A model generated the notes under the pieces. That model did not search any database and was not told the origin of the DNA. It saw only the letters and a list, made by a program, of their open reading frames with translations. A stretch of 64,000 nucleotides of DNA from Acetobacterium woodii DSM 1030 (GTDB taxonomy: Bacteria; Bacillota; Clostridia; Eubacteriales; Eubacteriaceae): the NCBI RefSeq assembly GCF_000247605.1, contig NC_016894.1, positions 682,001 through 746,000 on the forward strand, read 5' to 3'. This document shows, piece by piece, positions 8,685 to 16,919 of the stretch. The translations under genes were made by a program, and so were the position numbers. Position 1 is the first letter of the stretch. Every line of letters begins with the position of its first letter.

Positions 8685-9401
8685 TTAACGATCGGTGAAG
8701 GTAAAAGACCAAATTGCGAGAGTCAAGGTAATCGCGAAAAAGAGTGTCAAGGCAAGCAGACTATAACCCCACGTTAAAGGGTTAACCATAAGACTGCTAC
8801 GAAGTCCATTAAGAAACCATTGAAAAGGATTCAACGATCTGATGGCAAAAACTATGGCTGGTGCGCCATCAAGGGAATAAAAGGCATCACTGCTCAATAA
8901 TAAAGGCATTGAAATAAGGTTGGTTATAATACTGGCCTGGGCCTCCGTTTTGCATAAACTGGAGATAAAAAAACTCAGAAAAAGATAACCCATGGCGCCA
9001 AGTAGACAAACGATCATTATCATGATCAGACTTGGCCATGGCAAACTGATTTGAAAAGCGATACTGCCAATTATCAGGACCGCCAGCCCACAGCTTAAAG
9101 AAATGATGGTCCCGGCGCCAGAAACGCTGATAATATAACGCGCCAGCGGCAGGGGAGTAACCTTTAATAATTGATAAACACCACGTCTTCGTTGTGAAAA
9201 TAACGTAAAAACAGTGGTGGTGAACGCATAAAATAAAATGCCCATGGCCATCATTCCCGTTGTTATACGGAGTGAATAGTGGGGATCATGAATTAGATAA
9301 CCAAGAATTAACGTACCGGCAATCGGCATGAAAATTGACCAGAACAACAAAAATGGTTCGCGCGATGCAGATTTTAATGAAAGGGTGAAGAGGGTATTCA
9401 T
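8685..9401 (-). CDS. ABC-2 type transporter permease
   Basis: 238 residues with six hydrophobic segments in the ABC-2 pattern (drug, lipid or bacteriocin exporters). The start is the ATG at 9401-9399, with AAGGAG upstream; a longer frame would run into the MITE and is not real. It belongs with the ATPase at 9598-10299 on the same strand, but MITE copy 2 separates them. Substrate unknown. The PadR regulator next door suggests induction by a toxic compound. Confidence 0.88.
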   Translation of the reverse strand: MNTLFTLSLKSASREPFLLFWSIFMPIAGTLILGYLIHDPHYSLRITTGMMAMGILFYAFTTTVFTLFSQRRRGVYQLLKVTPLPLARYIISVSGAGTIISLSCGLAVLIIGSIAFQISLPWPSLIMIMIVCLLGAMGYLFLSFFISSLCKTEAQASIITNLISMPLLLSSDAFYSLDGAPAIVFAIRSLNPFQWFLNGLRSSLMVNPLTWGYSLLALTLFFAITLTLAIWSFTFTDR

Positions 9402-9423
9402 TTTTTTCTCCTTACTTATTTTA

Positions 9424-9594
9424 TAGATAATTGCGAAATTAAAAAACATCGAACAATGATTGCTTTAGGTGCAGTTTCCACAAACGATTTCGTAACGTGT
9501 AGGCGAACAGTTCATCGAACTGTCCGCCGTGCTGTGTAGAAATTGTTTCGTGCGAAACTGGGCCCAAAGCTCACGGCATTTTCGCAATTACCTA
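9424..9594 (+). mobile_element. 171-bp MITE-like element, copy 2, inside an ABC operon
   Basis: Same 171-bp length and orientation as copy 1. The flanking 11-mers TACTTATTTTA (9413-9423) and TATTTATTTTA (9595-9605) differ at one base, as expected for a duplicated target. The right-hand repeat contains the stop codon and last codons of the ATPase gene, so the element landed at the gene's 3' end without breaking it. In the operon transcript it would form a long intercistronic hairpin. Confidence 0.92.
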
Positions 9595-9597
9595 TAT

Positions 9598-10299
9598 TTA
9601 TTTTACCGTTTCGGTGAGTTTTAGATAAAGCAGCTCAAGGTTTTTTACCTGATGCTTTTTTGTGAGATCTTCGGGTTTTCCGGCAGCGACAATTTGGCCA
9701 TGATTCATAAAGATAACACGATCGGCAATTTCTTCAACTTCGTCCATGTTGTGTGATGAGAAAAGTACAGTCCGTTGGTTTTCTGACATGTTAAGGATCA
9801 TTTTTTTTATTTCGTGACTGGCTCTTGGATCAAGGCCCGCGGTGGGCTCATCCAAAATAATTAGTTCCGGTTCATGAACCGTTGTTACGCCGATAGCCAA
9901 ACGCTTTTGTTGGCCGAGAGAAAGCTTAACGGCCGGAGTACGACCGGTGTCGCTTAGGTGATAACAGGCTAGTTTATGATTAATTTCTTCGTCACTTAGC
10001 TTAACTTGATACAATGCGCCAAACAGTTTAAGATTTTCTCTAGCCGAATATCCTTCGAAAAAGGGTGTTGTTTGGAGTTGGGCGCCAATGTGTTTTTTAT
10101 AATCGTTTCGCCAGTATGAAACAGATCCCTTATCGGGTTGAATTATTCCTAAGAGCATGGCAATAGTCGTTGATTTACCGACACCATTTGGGCCGATCAA
10201 GGCCAGGATTTCACCTTGCTTAATTTCCAGGTCAAGCCCATGAACCACTTGTTTATTTTGAAATTTTTTTTCTAAACCGTTAGCGACAATTAAATTCAT
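9598..10299 (-). CDS. ABC transporter ATP-binding protein
   Basis: 233 residues with Walker A GPNGVGKST, signature LSLGQQKRLAIG, Walker B LIILDEPTAGLDP and the switch motif FSSHNMDEV. It is the multidrug/bacteriocin-export type paired with ABC-2 permeases, here the gene at 8685-9401. The ATG at 10299-10297 is chosen because GGAGG lies just before it; the ATG twelve bases earlier overlaps that ribosome site. A PadR-type dyad (10323-10342) sits in the promoter. Confidence 0.92.
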   Translation of the reverse strand: MNLIVANGLEKKFQNKQVVHGLDLEIKQGEILALIGPNGVGKSTTIAMLLGIIQPDKGSVSYWRNDYKKHIGAQLQTTPFFEGYSARENLKLFGALYQVKLSDEEINHKLACYHLSDTGRTPAVKLSLGQQKRLAIGVTTVHEPELIILDEPTAGLDPRASHEIKKMILNMSENQRTVLFSSHNMDEVEEIADRVIFMNHGQIVAAGKPEDLTKKHQVKNLELLYLKLTETVK

Positions 10300-10322
10300 A
10301 ATAACCTCCATAATTTTCGTTG

Positions 10323-10342
10323 AATATTCAATGTTGAGTATA
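10323..10342. promoter_or_regulatory. Candidate PadR operator before the ABC operon
   Basis: AATATTC-N6-GAGTATA, near-identical in form to the dyad before the padR gene at 10932-10951. On the minus strand it covers a TATACT -10-like hexamer. Confidence 0.65.
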
Positions 10343-10379
10343 AGGGCATTTTTTTCTCCCTCATTACAAGGGAGTTTTT

Positions 10380-10919
10380 TTAATCGTTAGCCTGTAGCAG
10401 GGTAATGGCATTTTTGATCAGGATGCGTTGTTGATTGACCAAGGCAAACATATTATCAAAAATCAATGTTGTCATTGGTGGAATAGTATGTTGCATTGCA
10501 ATGTCTTTAAGACGAAGTCCGTTTTCCAGGGCCTGATATTCTTTTTCCAGCGCTACTAACTGCTTATTCAGCGCTGCTAAGGCATCTTCGCGGGAGACTT
10601 TTTCAATAAATGATAGTCCCGAATAAAGCGAGGAAGGATATTGAACCGAAGCGATTGTTAGAGAATCCCTAACTAATTCGGCTAAATGGGTTTTACCCGT
10701 TGCGGTGATTCGGTATATCGCTTTTTGCCGATTGCCCGTTTGTTCAATACTGTCGATTGTGACAAGACCTTCTTGATCCATTTTTTTTAATGCATGATAG
10801 ATCGAACCAATTAAAACACCACCCCAACGCTCCGCGTCAGATAGGCGTAACATTTGCTGGATATCATATCCAGACATGGGTTGGACATCAAGGAGCCCTA
10901 AAACAAGTATTCGTGTCAA
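10380..10919 (-). CDS. PadR family transcriptional regulator
   Basis: 179 residues: an N-terminal PadR winged helix (LGLLDVQPMSGYDIQQML, then SIYHALKKMDQEGLV and YRITATGK) and a C-terminal helical part for dimerisation. PadR repressors typically control the neighbouring exporter and release DNA when a drug binds. The start appears to be TTG at 10919, preceded by GGAGG at a seven-base gap. The same dyad lies at this gene's own promoter and before the ABC operon, which supports autoregulation and exporter control. Confidence 0.9.
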   Translation of the reverse strand: MTRILVLGLLDVQPMSGYDIQQMLRLSDAERWGGVLIGSIYHALKKMDQEGLVTIDSIEQTGNRQKAIYRITATGKTHLAELVRDSLTIASVQYPSSLYSGLSFIEKVSREDALAALNKQLVALEKEYQALENGLRLKDIAMQHTIPPMTTLIFDNMFALVNQQRILIKNAITLLQAND

Positions 10920-10931
10920 TTTAATACCTCC

Positions 10932-10977
10932 AATACTCTACGTTGAGTATTCTACATTGATTGCGATGTTTTGTCAA
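10932..10977 (-). promoter_or_regulatory. padR promoter with overlapping operator
   Basis: On the minus strand, TTGACA (10977-10972), a 17-base spacer and TAGAAT (10954-10949) form a good promoter. The dyad AATACTC-N6-GAGTATT (10932-10951) overlaps the -10 and start point. Confidence 0.75.
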
Positions 10978-11086
10978 GACAAAAAATAATGATGATAAAA
11001 CGGTCGTCTTTCAAACAACAGAAAAAACGCCACTGTTTTTAGGCAACAGCGGCGCTGATGGAAAAATAAACTAGGGATTAACCGGA

Positions 11087-12007
11087 TTAAAAGGCATCAT
11101 CCGATAATTCATAAGGTGTTTCCTGATAAACGTAGTAATTAAGCCAGTTGCTAAACAAAAGATTGGCATGTCCACGCCAACGCACGACTGGAGGCTGGGT
11201 TGGGTCATCATTCGGATAATAGTTCATCGGAACATTTATTGCTTTTCCCAGGGCAACATCGCGGTCGTATTCATTTTTTAATGTTTCCAGGTCATATTCA
11301 CTATGACCGGTCACAAAAATTTGTCGTCCGTCTTGAGCCATAACAATATAAACGCCAGCATTATCAGATGAAGCCATGACTTCCAGATTAGGGTGGCAGT
11401 CAATCAGTTCGCGATGAATTCCGGTATGTCGGGAGTGGGGGACATAAAAGGTATCATCAAAACCGCGAAAGAGTTTGATGTAGTCTTGTTCCAGATGATG
11501 TTCAAAAACACCAAAGGCTTTTTCCGGCAATAAATATTTGGGGATGCCATAATGATGATAAAGTCCCGCTTGAGCACCCCAACAGATGTGAAGTGTCGAA
11601 AAGACATTTGTTTTACTCCAGTCCATAATTTCGGTAAGTTCGAGCCAATAATCAACATCTTCAAAGGCCAGAGTTTCAATCGGAGCGCCGGTAATGATCA
11701 ATCCGTCAAATCGTTGGTTGCGGACATCTTCAAAATACGAATAAAAAGAACCCAAATGTTCGGAAGAGGTGTTTTTACTTTCGTGAGTTTTGGTTTGGAG
11801 CAGTGTCACCTCAATTTGAAGTGGGGTATTTCCCAATAACCGCAGGAGTTGGGTTTCAGTCGAAATTTTGGTCGGCATCAGGTTGAGAATGGCAATTTTT
11901 AGTGGCCGAATGTCTTGATGCGAAGCCCGGCTGGCATCCATCACAAAGATATTTTCGGCAGTTAATATTTGACTGGCAGGTAGGTCGTTAGGAATTTTAA
12001 TCGGCAT
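11087..12007 (-). CDS. metA: Homoserine O-acetyltransferase, MetA family
   Basis: Acylates homoserine, the first step of methionine synthesis. 306 residues, the normal MetA length, from the ATG at 12007 with GGAGG upstream; a longer frame runs into MITE copy 3. The catalytic Cys142 is in [11 protein letters not shown] and the His/Glu pair is in GHSEYD. Residue 111 is Glu (in [10 protein letters not shown]), which in characterised MetA proteins marks acetyl-CoA use, whereas the succinyl enzymes have Gly. The neighbouring O-acetylhomoserine sulfhydrylase agrees with that. MITE copy 3 separates it from that gene. Confidence 0.93.
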   Translation of the reverse strand: MPIKIPNDLPASQILTAENIFVMDASRASHQDIRPLKIAILNLMPTKISTETQLLRLLGNTPLQIEVTLLQTKTHESKNTSSEHLGSFYSYFEDVRNQRFDGLIITGAPIETLAFEDVDYWLELTEIMDWSKTNVFSTLHICWGAQAGLYHHYGIPKYLLPEKAFGVFEHHLEQDYIKLFRGFDDTFYVPHSRHTGIHRELIDCHPNLEVMASSDNAGVYIVMAQDGRQIFVTGHSEYDLETLKNEYDRDVALGKAINVPMNYYPNDDPTQPPVVRWRGHANLLFSNWLNYYVYQETPYELSDDAF

Positions 12008-12034
12008 TTTGTTACCTCCGTGTGATATGGTTAT

Positions 12035-12205
12035 TAGGTAATGGCAAAAGTGCCATGAGCTTTGGGTCCGGTTTCGCACGAAACAATTTCTACACGGTAC
12101 GGCGGACAGTTCGATGAACTGTTCGCCGACACGTTACGAAATCGTTTGTGGAAACTGCACCCAAAGCAACCGTCGTTTGATGTTTTTTCATTTCGCAATT
12201 ACCTA
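12035..12205 (-). mobile_element. 171-bp MITE-like element, copy 3, between met genes
   Basis: Same length as the other copies but inserted in the opposite orientation. It is bounded by a perfect 10-bp direct repeat, ATATGGTTAT, at 12025-12034 and 12206-12215, touching the TAGG and CCTA ends exactly. This is the cleanest target duplication of the four and fixes the element boundaries. It lies between metA and the sulfhydrylase gene. Confidence 0.94.
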
Positions 12206-12225
12206 ATATGGTTATTTGACAATAT

Positions 12226-13509
12226 TTAGAGAGCCTGGGTAAAAGCCTGATCCAGATCAGCAAGAATATCGTCGATATGTTCAAGACCGATTGATAAACG
12301 GATCATATCTTCAGTGACCCCGGCAGCAAGGAGATCGTCGCTGGATAACTGCTGATGAGTGGTGGTAGCAGGATGAATTACCAGCGATTTGGCATCAGCG
12401 ACGTTGGCCAGATGGGTAAATAAAGTCAAGCTGTTGATAAATGTTCGGGCAGCGGCAATTCCGCCTTTTATGCCAAAAGTGAAAATAGAGCCCGGACCCT
12501 TTTTAAAGTATTCATCGGATAAAGTTTTATAGGGATTATCCGGGAGGGCCGGATAGTTTACCCAGGTTACTTGGGGGTGAGCGGTTAAAAAGGCAACAAC
12601 CTTTTGGGTATTTTCCAAATGCCGATCCAGACGTAAGGATAAGGTTTCCAGACCTTGAAGCAGCAAGAAGGCATTAAAGGGACTAAGGCAAGCACCGGTA
12701 TCCCGCAGGAGTTGGACGCGTGCTTTGACGATAAAGGCCGCTGCGCCGATATCGGAAGCATAAGTAATGCCGTGGTAGCTGGCATCGGGGCTGGTGAACA
12801 CCGGAAAACGACCACTGGCCGCCCAATCGAAGGTTCCACCGTCAACAATGATACCACCAATGGTAGTGCCATGACCACCAATAAATTTAGTAGCCGAATA
12901 AACAACGATGTCAGCCCCGAAATCAAGGGGTTTGAATAAATAAGGGGTCGCAAAAGTATTGTCGACAATTAGGGGAAGACCATGATCATGGGCAATTTTA
13001 GCAACGGCTTTAACATCAACGATATTAATCGCCGGGTTACCGAGGGATTCGATATAAATCGCTTTGGTATGCTCATTGATGGCGGCTTTGAAAGCTTCAG
13101 GGTGATCCGGGTTAACAAATGTTGTTTTGATCCCCAGGCGTGGCAGGGTTGCACTTAAAAGATTATATGTTCCACCATAAAGCGTGGAAGCGGCAACGAG
13201 TTCATCACCGCTACCGGCAATATTTAAAATGGTTGTGGTGATAGCAGCAGACCCCGAAGCAAAGGCCAAGGCGCCGACACCGCCTTCTAACAAAGCCATT
13301 CGTTCTTCTAAAACGTTAGTAGTCGGGTTCATGATCCGGGTATAGATATTTCCGGGCTCTTGTAGACCAAAAAGCCGTTCGGCATGTTCACTGCTATCAA
13401 AGGCATAAGAGGTTGTTTGATAAATGGGAACAGCAACGGAATGGGTGGTGGGGTCGGGATTTTGCCCGCCATGAAGTTGAAGGGTTTCAAATTTTCGCGT
13501 ATTTTGCAT
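12226..13509 (-). CDS. metY: O-acetylhomoserine sulfhydrylase
   Basis: A PLP enzyme of 427 residues that makes homocysteine from O-acetylhomoserine and sulfide. The PLP-lysine motif is [19 protein letters not shown]; the active-site tyrosine region [13 protein letters not shown] and the [10 protein letters not shown] stretch are typical of the Met17/MetY group, which is longer than cystathionine gamma-synthases. It lies upstream of metA on the same strand, probably one transcription unit later interrupted by MITE copy 3. I looked for a SAM riboswitch upstream (13510-13600) and saw none. Confidence 0.93.
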   Translation of the reverse strand: MQNTRKFETLQLHGGQNPDPTTHSVAVPIYQTTSYAFDSSEHAERLFGLQEPGNIYTRIMNPTTNVLEERMALLEGGVGALAFASGSAAITTTILNIAGSGDELVAASTLYGGTYNLLSATLPRLGIKTTFVNPDHPEAFKAAINEHTKAIYIESLGNPAINIVDVKAVAKIAHDHGLPLIVDNTFATPYLFKPLDFGADIVVYSATKFIGGHGTTIGGIIVDGGTFDWAASGRFPVFTSPDASYHGITYASDIGAAAFIVKARVQLLRDTGACLSPFNAFLLLQGLETLSLRLDRHLENTQKVVAFLTAHPQVTWVNYPALPDNPYKTLSDEYFKKGPGSIFTFGIKGGIAAARTFINSLTLFTHLANVADAKSLVIHPATTTHQQLSSDDLLAAGVTEDMIRLSIGLEHIDDILADLDQAFTQAL

Positions 13510-13644
13510 AATCGTAGCTCCTTGTCGTATTTAATTTAGTTTTCAATTACATATAAAACCAGTAGGAATTATAAGCAATATAACACGAAAGAATAGCGAT
13601 TGTCAATACTTGAAAAGGAAGAACAAAAAAATAAAACTATTTGT

Positions 13645-13673
13645 TTGACATTGGTAAATATTAAGTCTATAAT
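13645..13673 (+). promoter_or_regulatory. Promoter of the aromatic leader-operon
   Basis: TTGACA at 13645-13650, 17-base spacer, TATAAT at 13668-13673: a near-consensus promoter about 85 bases before the leader peptide. Confidence 0.88.
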
Positions 13674-13759
13674 AAACAAAAATACATATGGCCATTTGAC
13701 AATGACAAGTTCACAAAAAACTTGTTTGGTAATCGGTTATGTGTCCTGGAAGGAATATC

Positions 13760-13882
13760 ATGGAAGATTTAAGAAGAAACTTAAATGAATATTATTACGT
13801 TAACACCCAAAGTTATTGGTTTTTTAGCTTTGGTTATTTTGCGTATGATAAATTAAGTTCCTTTGAGAATCCCAACCCATGA
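13760..13882 (+). CDS. Tyr/Phe-rich leader peptide of the aroF-tyrA operon
   Basis: A 40-codon frame from ATG 13760 to TGA 13880-13882, with GGAAGGA at 13748-13754 as ribosome site. Residues 11-13 are three Tyr in a row and residues 19-29 read Y-W-F-F-S-F-G-Y-F-A-Y; in all 6 Tyr, 5 Phe and 1 Trp among 40. It lies between a strong promoter and a terminator (13927-13957) in front of DAHP synthase and prephenate dehydrogenase genes. This is the layout of a leader peptide for translation-coupled attenuation, with Tyr and Phe supply sensed by ribosome stalling. The assignment is by layout; expression is untested. Confidence 0.82.
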   Translation: MEDLRRNLNEYYYVNTQSYWFFSFGYFAYDKLSSFENPNP

Positions 13883-13957
13883 GAAATTTTTAGCGATACA
13901 CATGTATTGAATAAAAGTTGATTTTTAGGAGGCTTCTTAGGAAGCCTCCTTTTTTTT
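13778..13957 (+). promoter_or_regulatory. Transcription attenuator of the aromatic operon
   Basis: Four pairing segments are visible: 1 = AACTTAA (13778-13784, just before the Tyr codons), 2 = TTAAGTTCCT (13853-13862), 3 = AGGAGGCTTC (13927-13936) and 4 = GAAGCCTCCT (13941-13950), then eight T. Segments 1 and 2 pair over 7 bases; 2 and 3 pair over 8 with one bulge; 3 and 4 form the 10-bp terminator. A ribosome stalled at the Tyr triplet would mask 1, freeing 2 to hold 3 and prevent termination. Confidence 0.72.
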
Positions 13958-14100
13958 CGCAAAGTCGGTTGCTAATCGATAAGCTAGCAGTATTGGCAAC
14001 TACTTGTGAATCATGAGAAACGTCAAACGTTTTATGGTCTTTGGTGCATCGAAGATAAAAAATAATCAGCAGTTAAGAATAAAAATAGCGGAGGAAAGAA

Positions 14101-15111
14101 ATGATTGTAGTAATTAAACCCAACTCAAACGAAGAAGATATTCAGAGGTTAATCAAGATGATCGAAACACAGGGATTAAATATTCATTATTCAAAAGGGG
14201 TTGATCATACCATTCTTGGCATCGTTGGCGATACTACCCTGGCAGATGTAGCAAAAATTCGTTCAAACCGAATTGTTGAAAATGTCCTGCGGGTGCAGGA
14301 ACCATATAAAAAAGCAAACCGTTTGTTTCACCCTGATGATACGGTTATTGATATTGCGGGCAGAAAAGTCGGCGAAGGAACAATCACAGTGATCGCCGGA
14401 CCCTGTTCGGTTGAAAGCGAAGATCAGGTCGTTTCGATCGCTAAAAGCATTAAAGAATCTGGGGGAACTTTTCTTCGCGGCGGAGCCTTCAAACCGCGCA
14501 GTTCACCTTACGCGTTCCAGGGACTCGGTTATGAAGGATTGGATCTTTTAAGAATTGCCAGAAAAGAAACCGGACTTCCGATCGTCAGCGAACTCATGTC
14601 GCTGGAACAACTGGATGCCTTTGAGGACGTGGACATCATCCAAGTTGGGGCCAGAAACATGCAAAACTTCAATCTCTTGAAAGAGTTAGGAAAAATTGAC
14701 AAACCGATCTTATTAAAGCGAGGAATGTCATCAACCATGCAGGAGTTCCTGATGTCAGCGGAGTACATCATGAAAGAAGGCAATGATAAGGTTATTTTAT
14801 GCGAACGCGGGATTCGCACCTTTGAAACGGCAACCCGAAATACGTTAGATATTAGTTGTGTTCCGGTTCTTAAACAGAAAAGCCATTTACCGATTATTAT
14901 TGATCCCAGCCACGCTACCGGTTTATCATGGACGGTTGAAGCACTAACCAAAGCGGCGATTGCGGCCGGAGCTGATGGTGTAATGATAGAAGTCCATAAT
15001 AATCCCGAAGAAGCCCTTTGTGATGGCGAACAATCGATTACTCCCGAACAATTCCATAAAATTATGATTACCGTCAAAAAGTATGCTGAATTTGAGAACA
15101 AGGTGATGTAA
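14101..15111 (+). CDS. aroF: 3-deoxy-7-phosphoheptulonate (DAHP) synthase
   Basis: Condenses phosphoenolpyruvate and erythrose 4-phosphate, the first step of the shikimate pathway. 336 residues: an N-terminal ferredoxin-like (ACT-like) regulatory domain (about 1-70) as in the Thermotoga enzyme, then the TIM barrel with IAGPCSVES, GGAFKPRSSPYAFQG and DPSHATG. That N-terminal domain normally gives Tyr/Phe feedback inhibition, so control would act at both enzyme and attenuator level. It overlaps tyrA by one base (TAATG). Confidence 0.96.
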   Translation: MIVVIKPNSNEEDIQRLIKMIETQGLNIHYSKGVDHTILGIVGDTTLADVAKIRSNRIVENVLRVQEPYKKANRLFHPDDTVIDIAGRKVGEGTITVIAGPCSVESEDQVVSIAKSIKESGGTFLRGGAFKPRSSPYAFQGLGYEGLDLLRIARKETGLPIVSELMSLEQLDAFEDVDIIQVGARNMQNFNLLKELGKIDKPILLKRGMSSTMQEFLMSAEYIMKEGNDKVILCERGIRTFETATRNTLDISCVPVLKQKSHLPIIIDPSHATGLSWTVEALTKAAIAAGADGVMIEVHNNPEEALCDGEQSITPEQFHKIMITVKKYAEFENKVM

Positions 15112-16004
15112 TGAAAACAAGAGCAGATTCCATCGTTGGTTTTATTGGCCTGGGTCTGATGGGCGGGGCGTTGGCCATGGGACTCAGGAAGCAGGGACCG
15201 AAACAAATTTGGGGTTATGATCTTAATCCAGAGGTAATTAAAAAAGCACTGGCTCAAGGTGTCATTGATGCTGGAGCCAGTGATTCTAAGGGGCTTCAGG
15301 AAATGTTGCCGTTATGTGATTTGGTTTTTATCTGTCTGACCCCGATGGATACACTGGCTTTTTTAGCCCTTTATATGGAAGACTTCAAATCAGGGGCAGT
15401 GGTCACTGATATTATCGGGGTTAAAGAAATTGTGTTTAAAAGTTTGGGAAATCTATTAAGAAAAGATATTGACTATATTCCTGGCCATCCTATGGCAGGC
15501 AGTGAAAAAGAAGGTTTTGGGGGAGCCGATGATACCATTTTTAAAAATCGAAATTACATCTTAACGCCCTTACCCAGTAATCGGCCGGAAACGATCCAAC
15601 TGATCCGGGAGATCATCACCGATTTGGGTTTTAATCATATCGTTGAAACCACTACCGAAATTCATGACGAAAAAATAGCGTTTACCTCTCAGCTTTGCCA
15701 TGTCATCGCCGCGGCCCTGGTTGATTGTGAAGATGATCTTTCGATTACCGATTTTGAGGGCGGAAGTTTTGGTGATTTGACCCGAATAGCGATGATTAAC
15801 GGACCGATGTGGACAGAACTTTTTATGTGCAACCGAGAAAATTTGATCAATCAAATTGAAAAATTTGAAGCCAGTCTGGAAGCTATGAAAGCAATGATCC
15901 AGTTTAATGAAAAAGAAGAATTAATCGACCGACTTAAATCAGTCAGAGAAAAAAGAATTGCGATGGGGGAAATTCGGCAGGCAAAAAACGCTAAAAGTCT
16001 GTGA
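15111..16004 (+). CDS. tyrA: Prephenate dehydrogenase
   Basis: Oxidative decarboxylation of prephenate to 4-hydroxyphenylpyruvate, in tyrosine synthesis. 297 residues: NAD-binding GFIGLGLMGGALAMGL at the start, DIIGVKE and GHPMAGSEKEGFGGA for substrate binding, and a helical dimerisation half. No C-terminal ACT domain is present, unlike many Bacillus TyrA proteins, so tyrosine control may rest on the leader and on DAHP synthase. Translation is coupled to aroF through the overlapping stop and start. Confidence 0.95.
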   Translation: MKTRADSIVGFIGLGLMGGALAMGLRKQGPKQIWGYDLNPEVIKKALAQGVIDAGASDSKGLQEMLPLCDLVFICLTPMDTLAFLALYMEDFKSGAVVTDIIGVKEIVFKSLGNLLRKDIDYIPGHPMAGSEKEGFGGADDTIFKNRNYILTPLPSNRPETIQLIREIITDLGFNHIVETTTEIHDEKIAFTSQLCHVIAAALVDCEDDLSITDFEGGSFGDLTRIAMINGPMWTELFMCNRENLINQIEKFEASLEAMKAMIQFNEKEELIDRLKSVREKRIAMGEIRQAKNAKSL

Positions 16005-16062
16005 ATTTGCTTAAGAGAAATATGGTGAAAACAGTTACATCAGGCTGAAAATGATTACGCTA

Positions 16063-16090
16063 TTGACTTAATTTTCTAGTGGAGTATACT
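16063..16090 (+). promoter_or_regulatory. Promoter before the FUSC-family gene
   Basis: TTGACT at 16063-16068, a 16-base spacer and TATACT at 16085-16090. Confidence 0.65.
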
Positions 16091-16178
16091 CAAGTTAAAG
16101 AATCATCTTAAAGTGAAAGTTTTAGCGGGAACAAATTGATGACGGTAAAAGTCGAAAAATAATTGGAGCAAAAATATT

Positions 16179-16796
16179 ATGAAATTATGTCATCTGCCAC
16201 CAGTTGGTATGAGAAACATAAAAACTGCGTTGGCTGTCTTTATTTGCATTATAGTGTTTGCTATAATGGGTCCGGAGTTTAATCCGTTGTTTGCGGCAAT
16301 AGCAGCGCTGATTACAATGGGACCAAGCATTGAGGATTCAGTTGAAAGTGGATGGAATCGTATTTTGGGCACCATTTATGGTGGAATCGGTGGAATGCTG
16401 GGTATTTTTATTGCAAACCTGATTTCGTTTCAATATACATATATTGCAATTATACCGATTGGGTTAATAGTAATTATTTACTTTTGCAATAATTTCAAAA
16501 AAACCGGGGCTATTTCAATCGCTTGTGTCGTTTTCATTAGCATTATGACAACTTATCCGCTTGAGATGGGCAGTTACATGTTGGCGATATTAAGATTGTT
16601 GGAAACATCATTTGGTATTATTGTGGCTTTTTTAATTAACCGTTTTATTAAAGTACCAAAATGCGATGAAAAAATAGCCGATAGCTTAGTGGCAAAAGAA
16701 GAAAATGAAAAATTGGCGAAAACGGATGAAAATTCGAGCCGTGAATATAAAAAATTAAAAGTAGTAAGTATCTTATATATGATCTTTAAACCATAG
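16179..16796 (+). CDS. Aromatic acid exporter family membrane protein (FUSC/DUF939-like)
   Basis: 205 residues with an N-terminal block of four to five transmembrane segments (residues about 12-165) in the pattern of FUSC/ArAE proteins: an early AAIAALITMGPSIEDS motif followed by a GWNRILGTIYGGIGG glycine-rich helix. The charged tail (residues 170-205) is cytoplasmic. The family is linked to export of aromatic or organic acids. Its place after the aromatic operon is suggestive, but it has its own promoter. It is shorter than full-length members, which carry a cytoplasmic domain. Confidence 0.75.
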   Translation: MKLCHLPPVGMRNIKTALAVFICIIVFAIMGPEFNPLFAAIAALITMGPSIEDSVESGWNRILGTIYGGIGGMLGIFIANLISFQYTYIAIIPIGLIVIIYFCNNFKKTGAISIACVVFISIMTTYPLEMGSYMLAILRLLETSFGIIVAFLINRFIKVPKCDEKIADSLVAKEENEKLAKTDENSSREYKKLKVVSILYMIFKP

Positions 16797-16865
16797 GTTT
16801 TACGTTTTTTCTAGATTTTTGTGACGTCTGGAAGGACTAAAATATATAATTACCCCTCCCCTTAA

Positions 16866-16901
16866 AAAAGAGACCACTCGAATACCAGGTGGTCTTTTTT
16901 T
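16866..16901. terminator. Bidirectional terminator between convergent genes
   Basis: GACCAC...GTGGTC hairpin flanked by AAAAAA and TTTTTTT. Confidence 0.85.
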
Positions 16902-16919
16902 ATGTGTTTTTAACTGTTC

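Noticed and set aside
13510-13640. SAM riboswitch or Met T-box before the sulfhydrylase gene
   Set aside because: No K-turn, no conserved GAGGGA-type core, and no T-box GGTGG sequence could be seen on the minus strand.
13600-13788. A 62-codon frame overlapping the aromatic leader promoter
   Set aside because: It runs across the promoter and lacks a ribosome site; the 40-codon frame at 13760 explains the region better.
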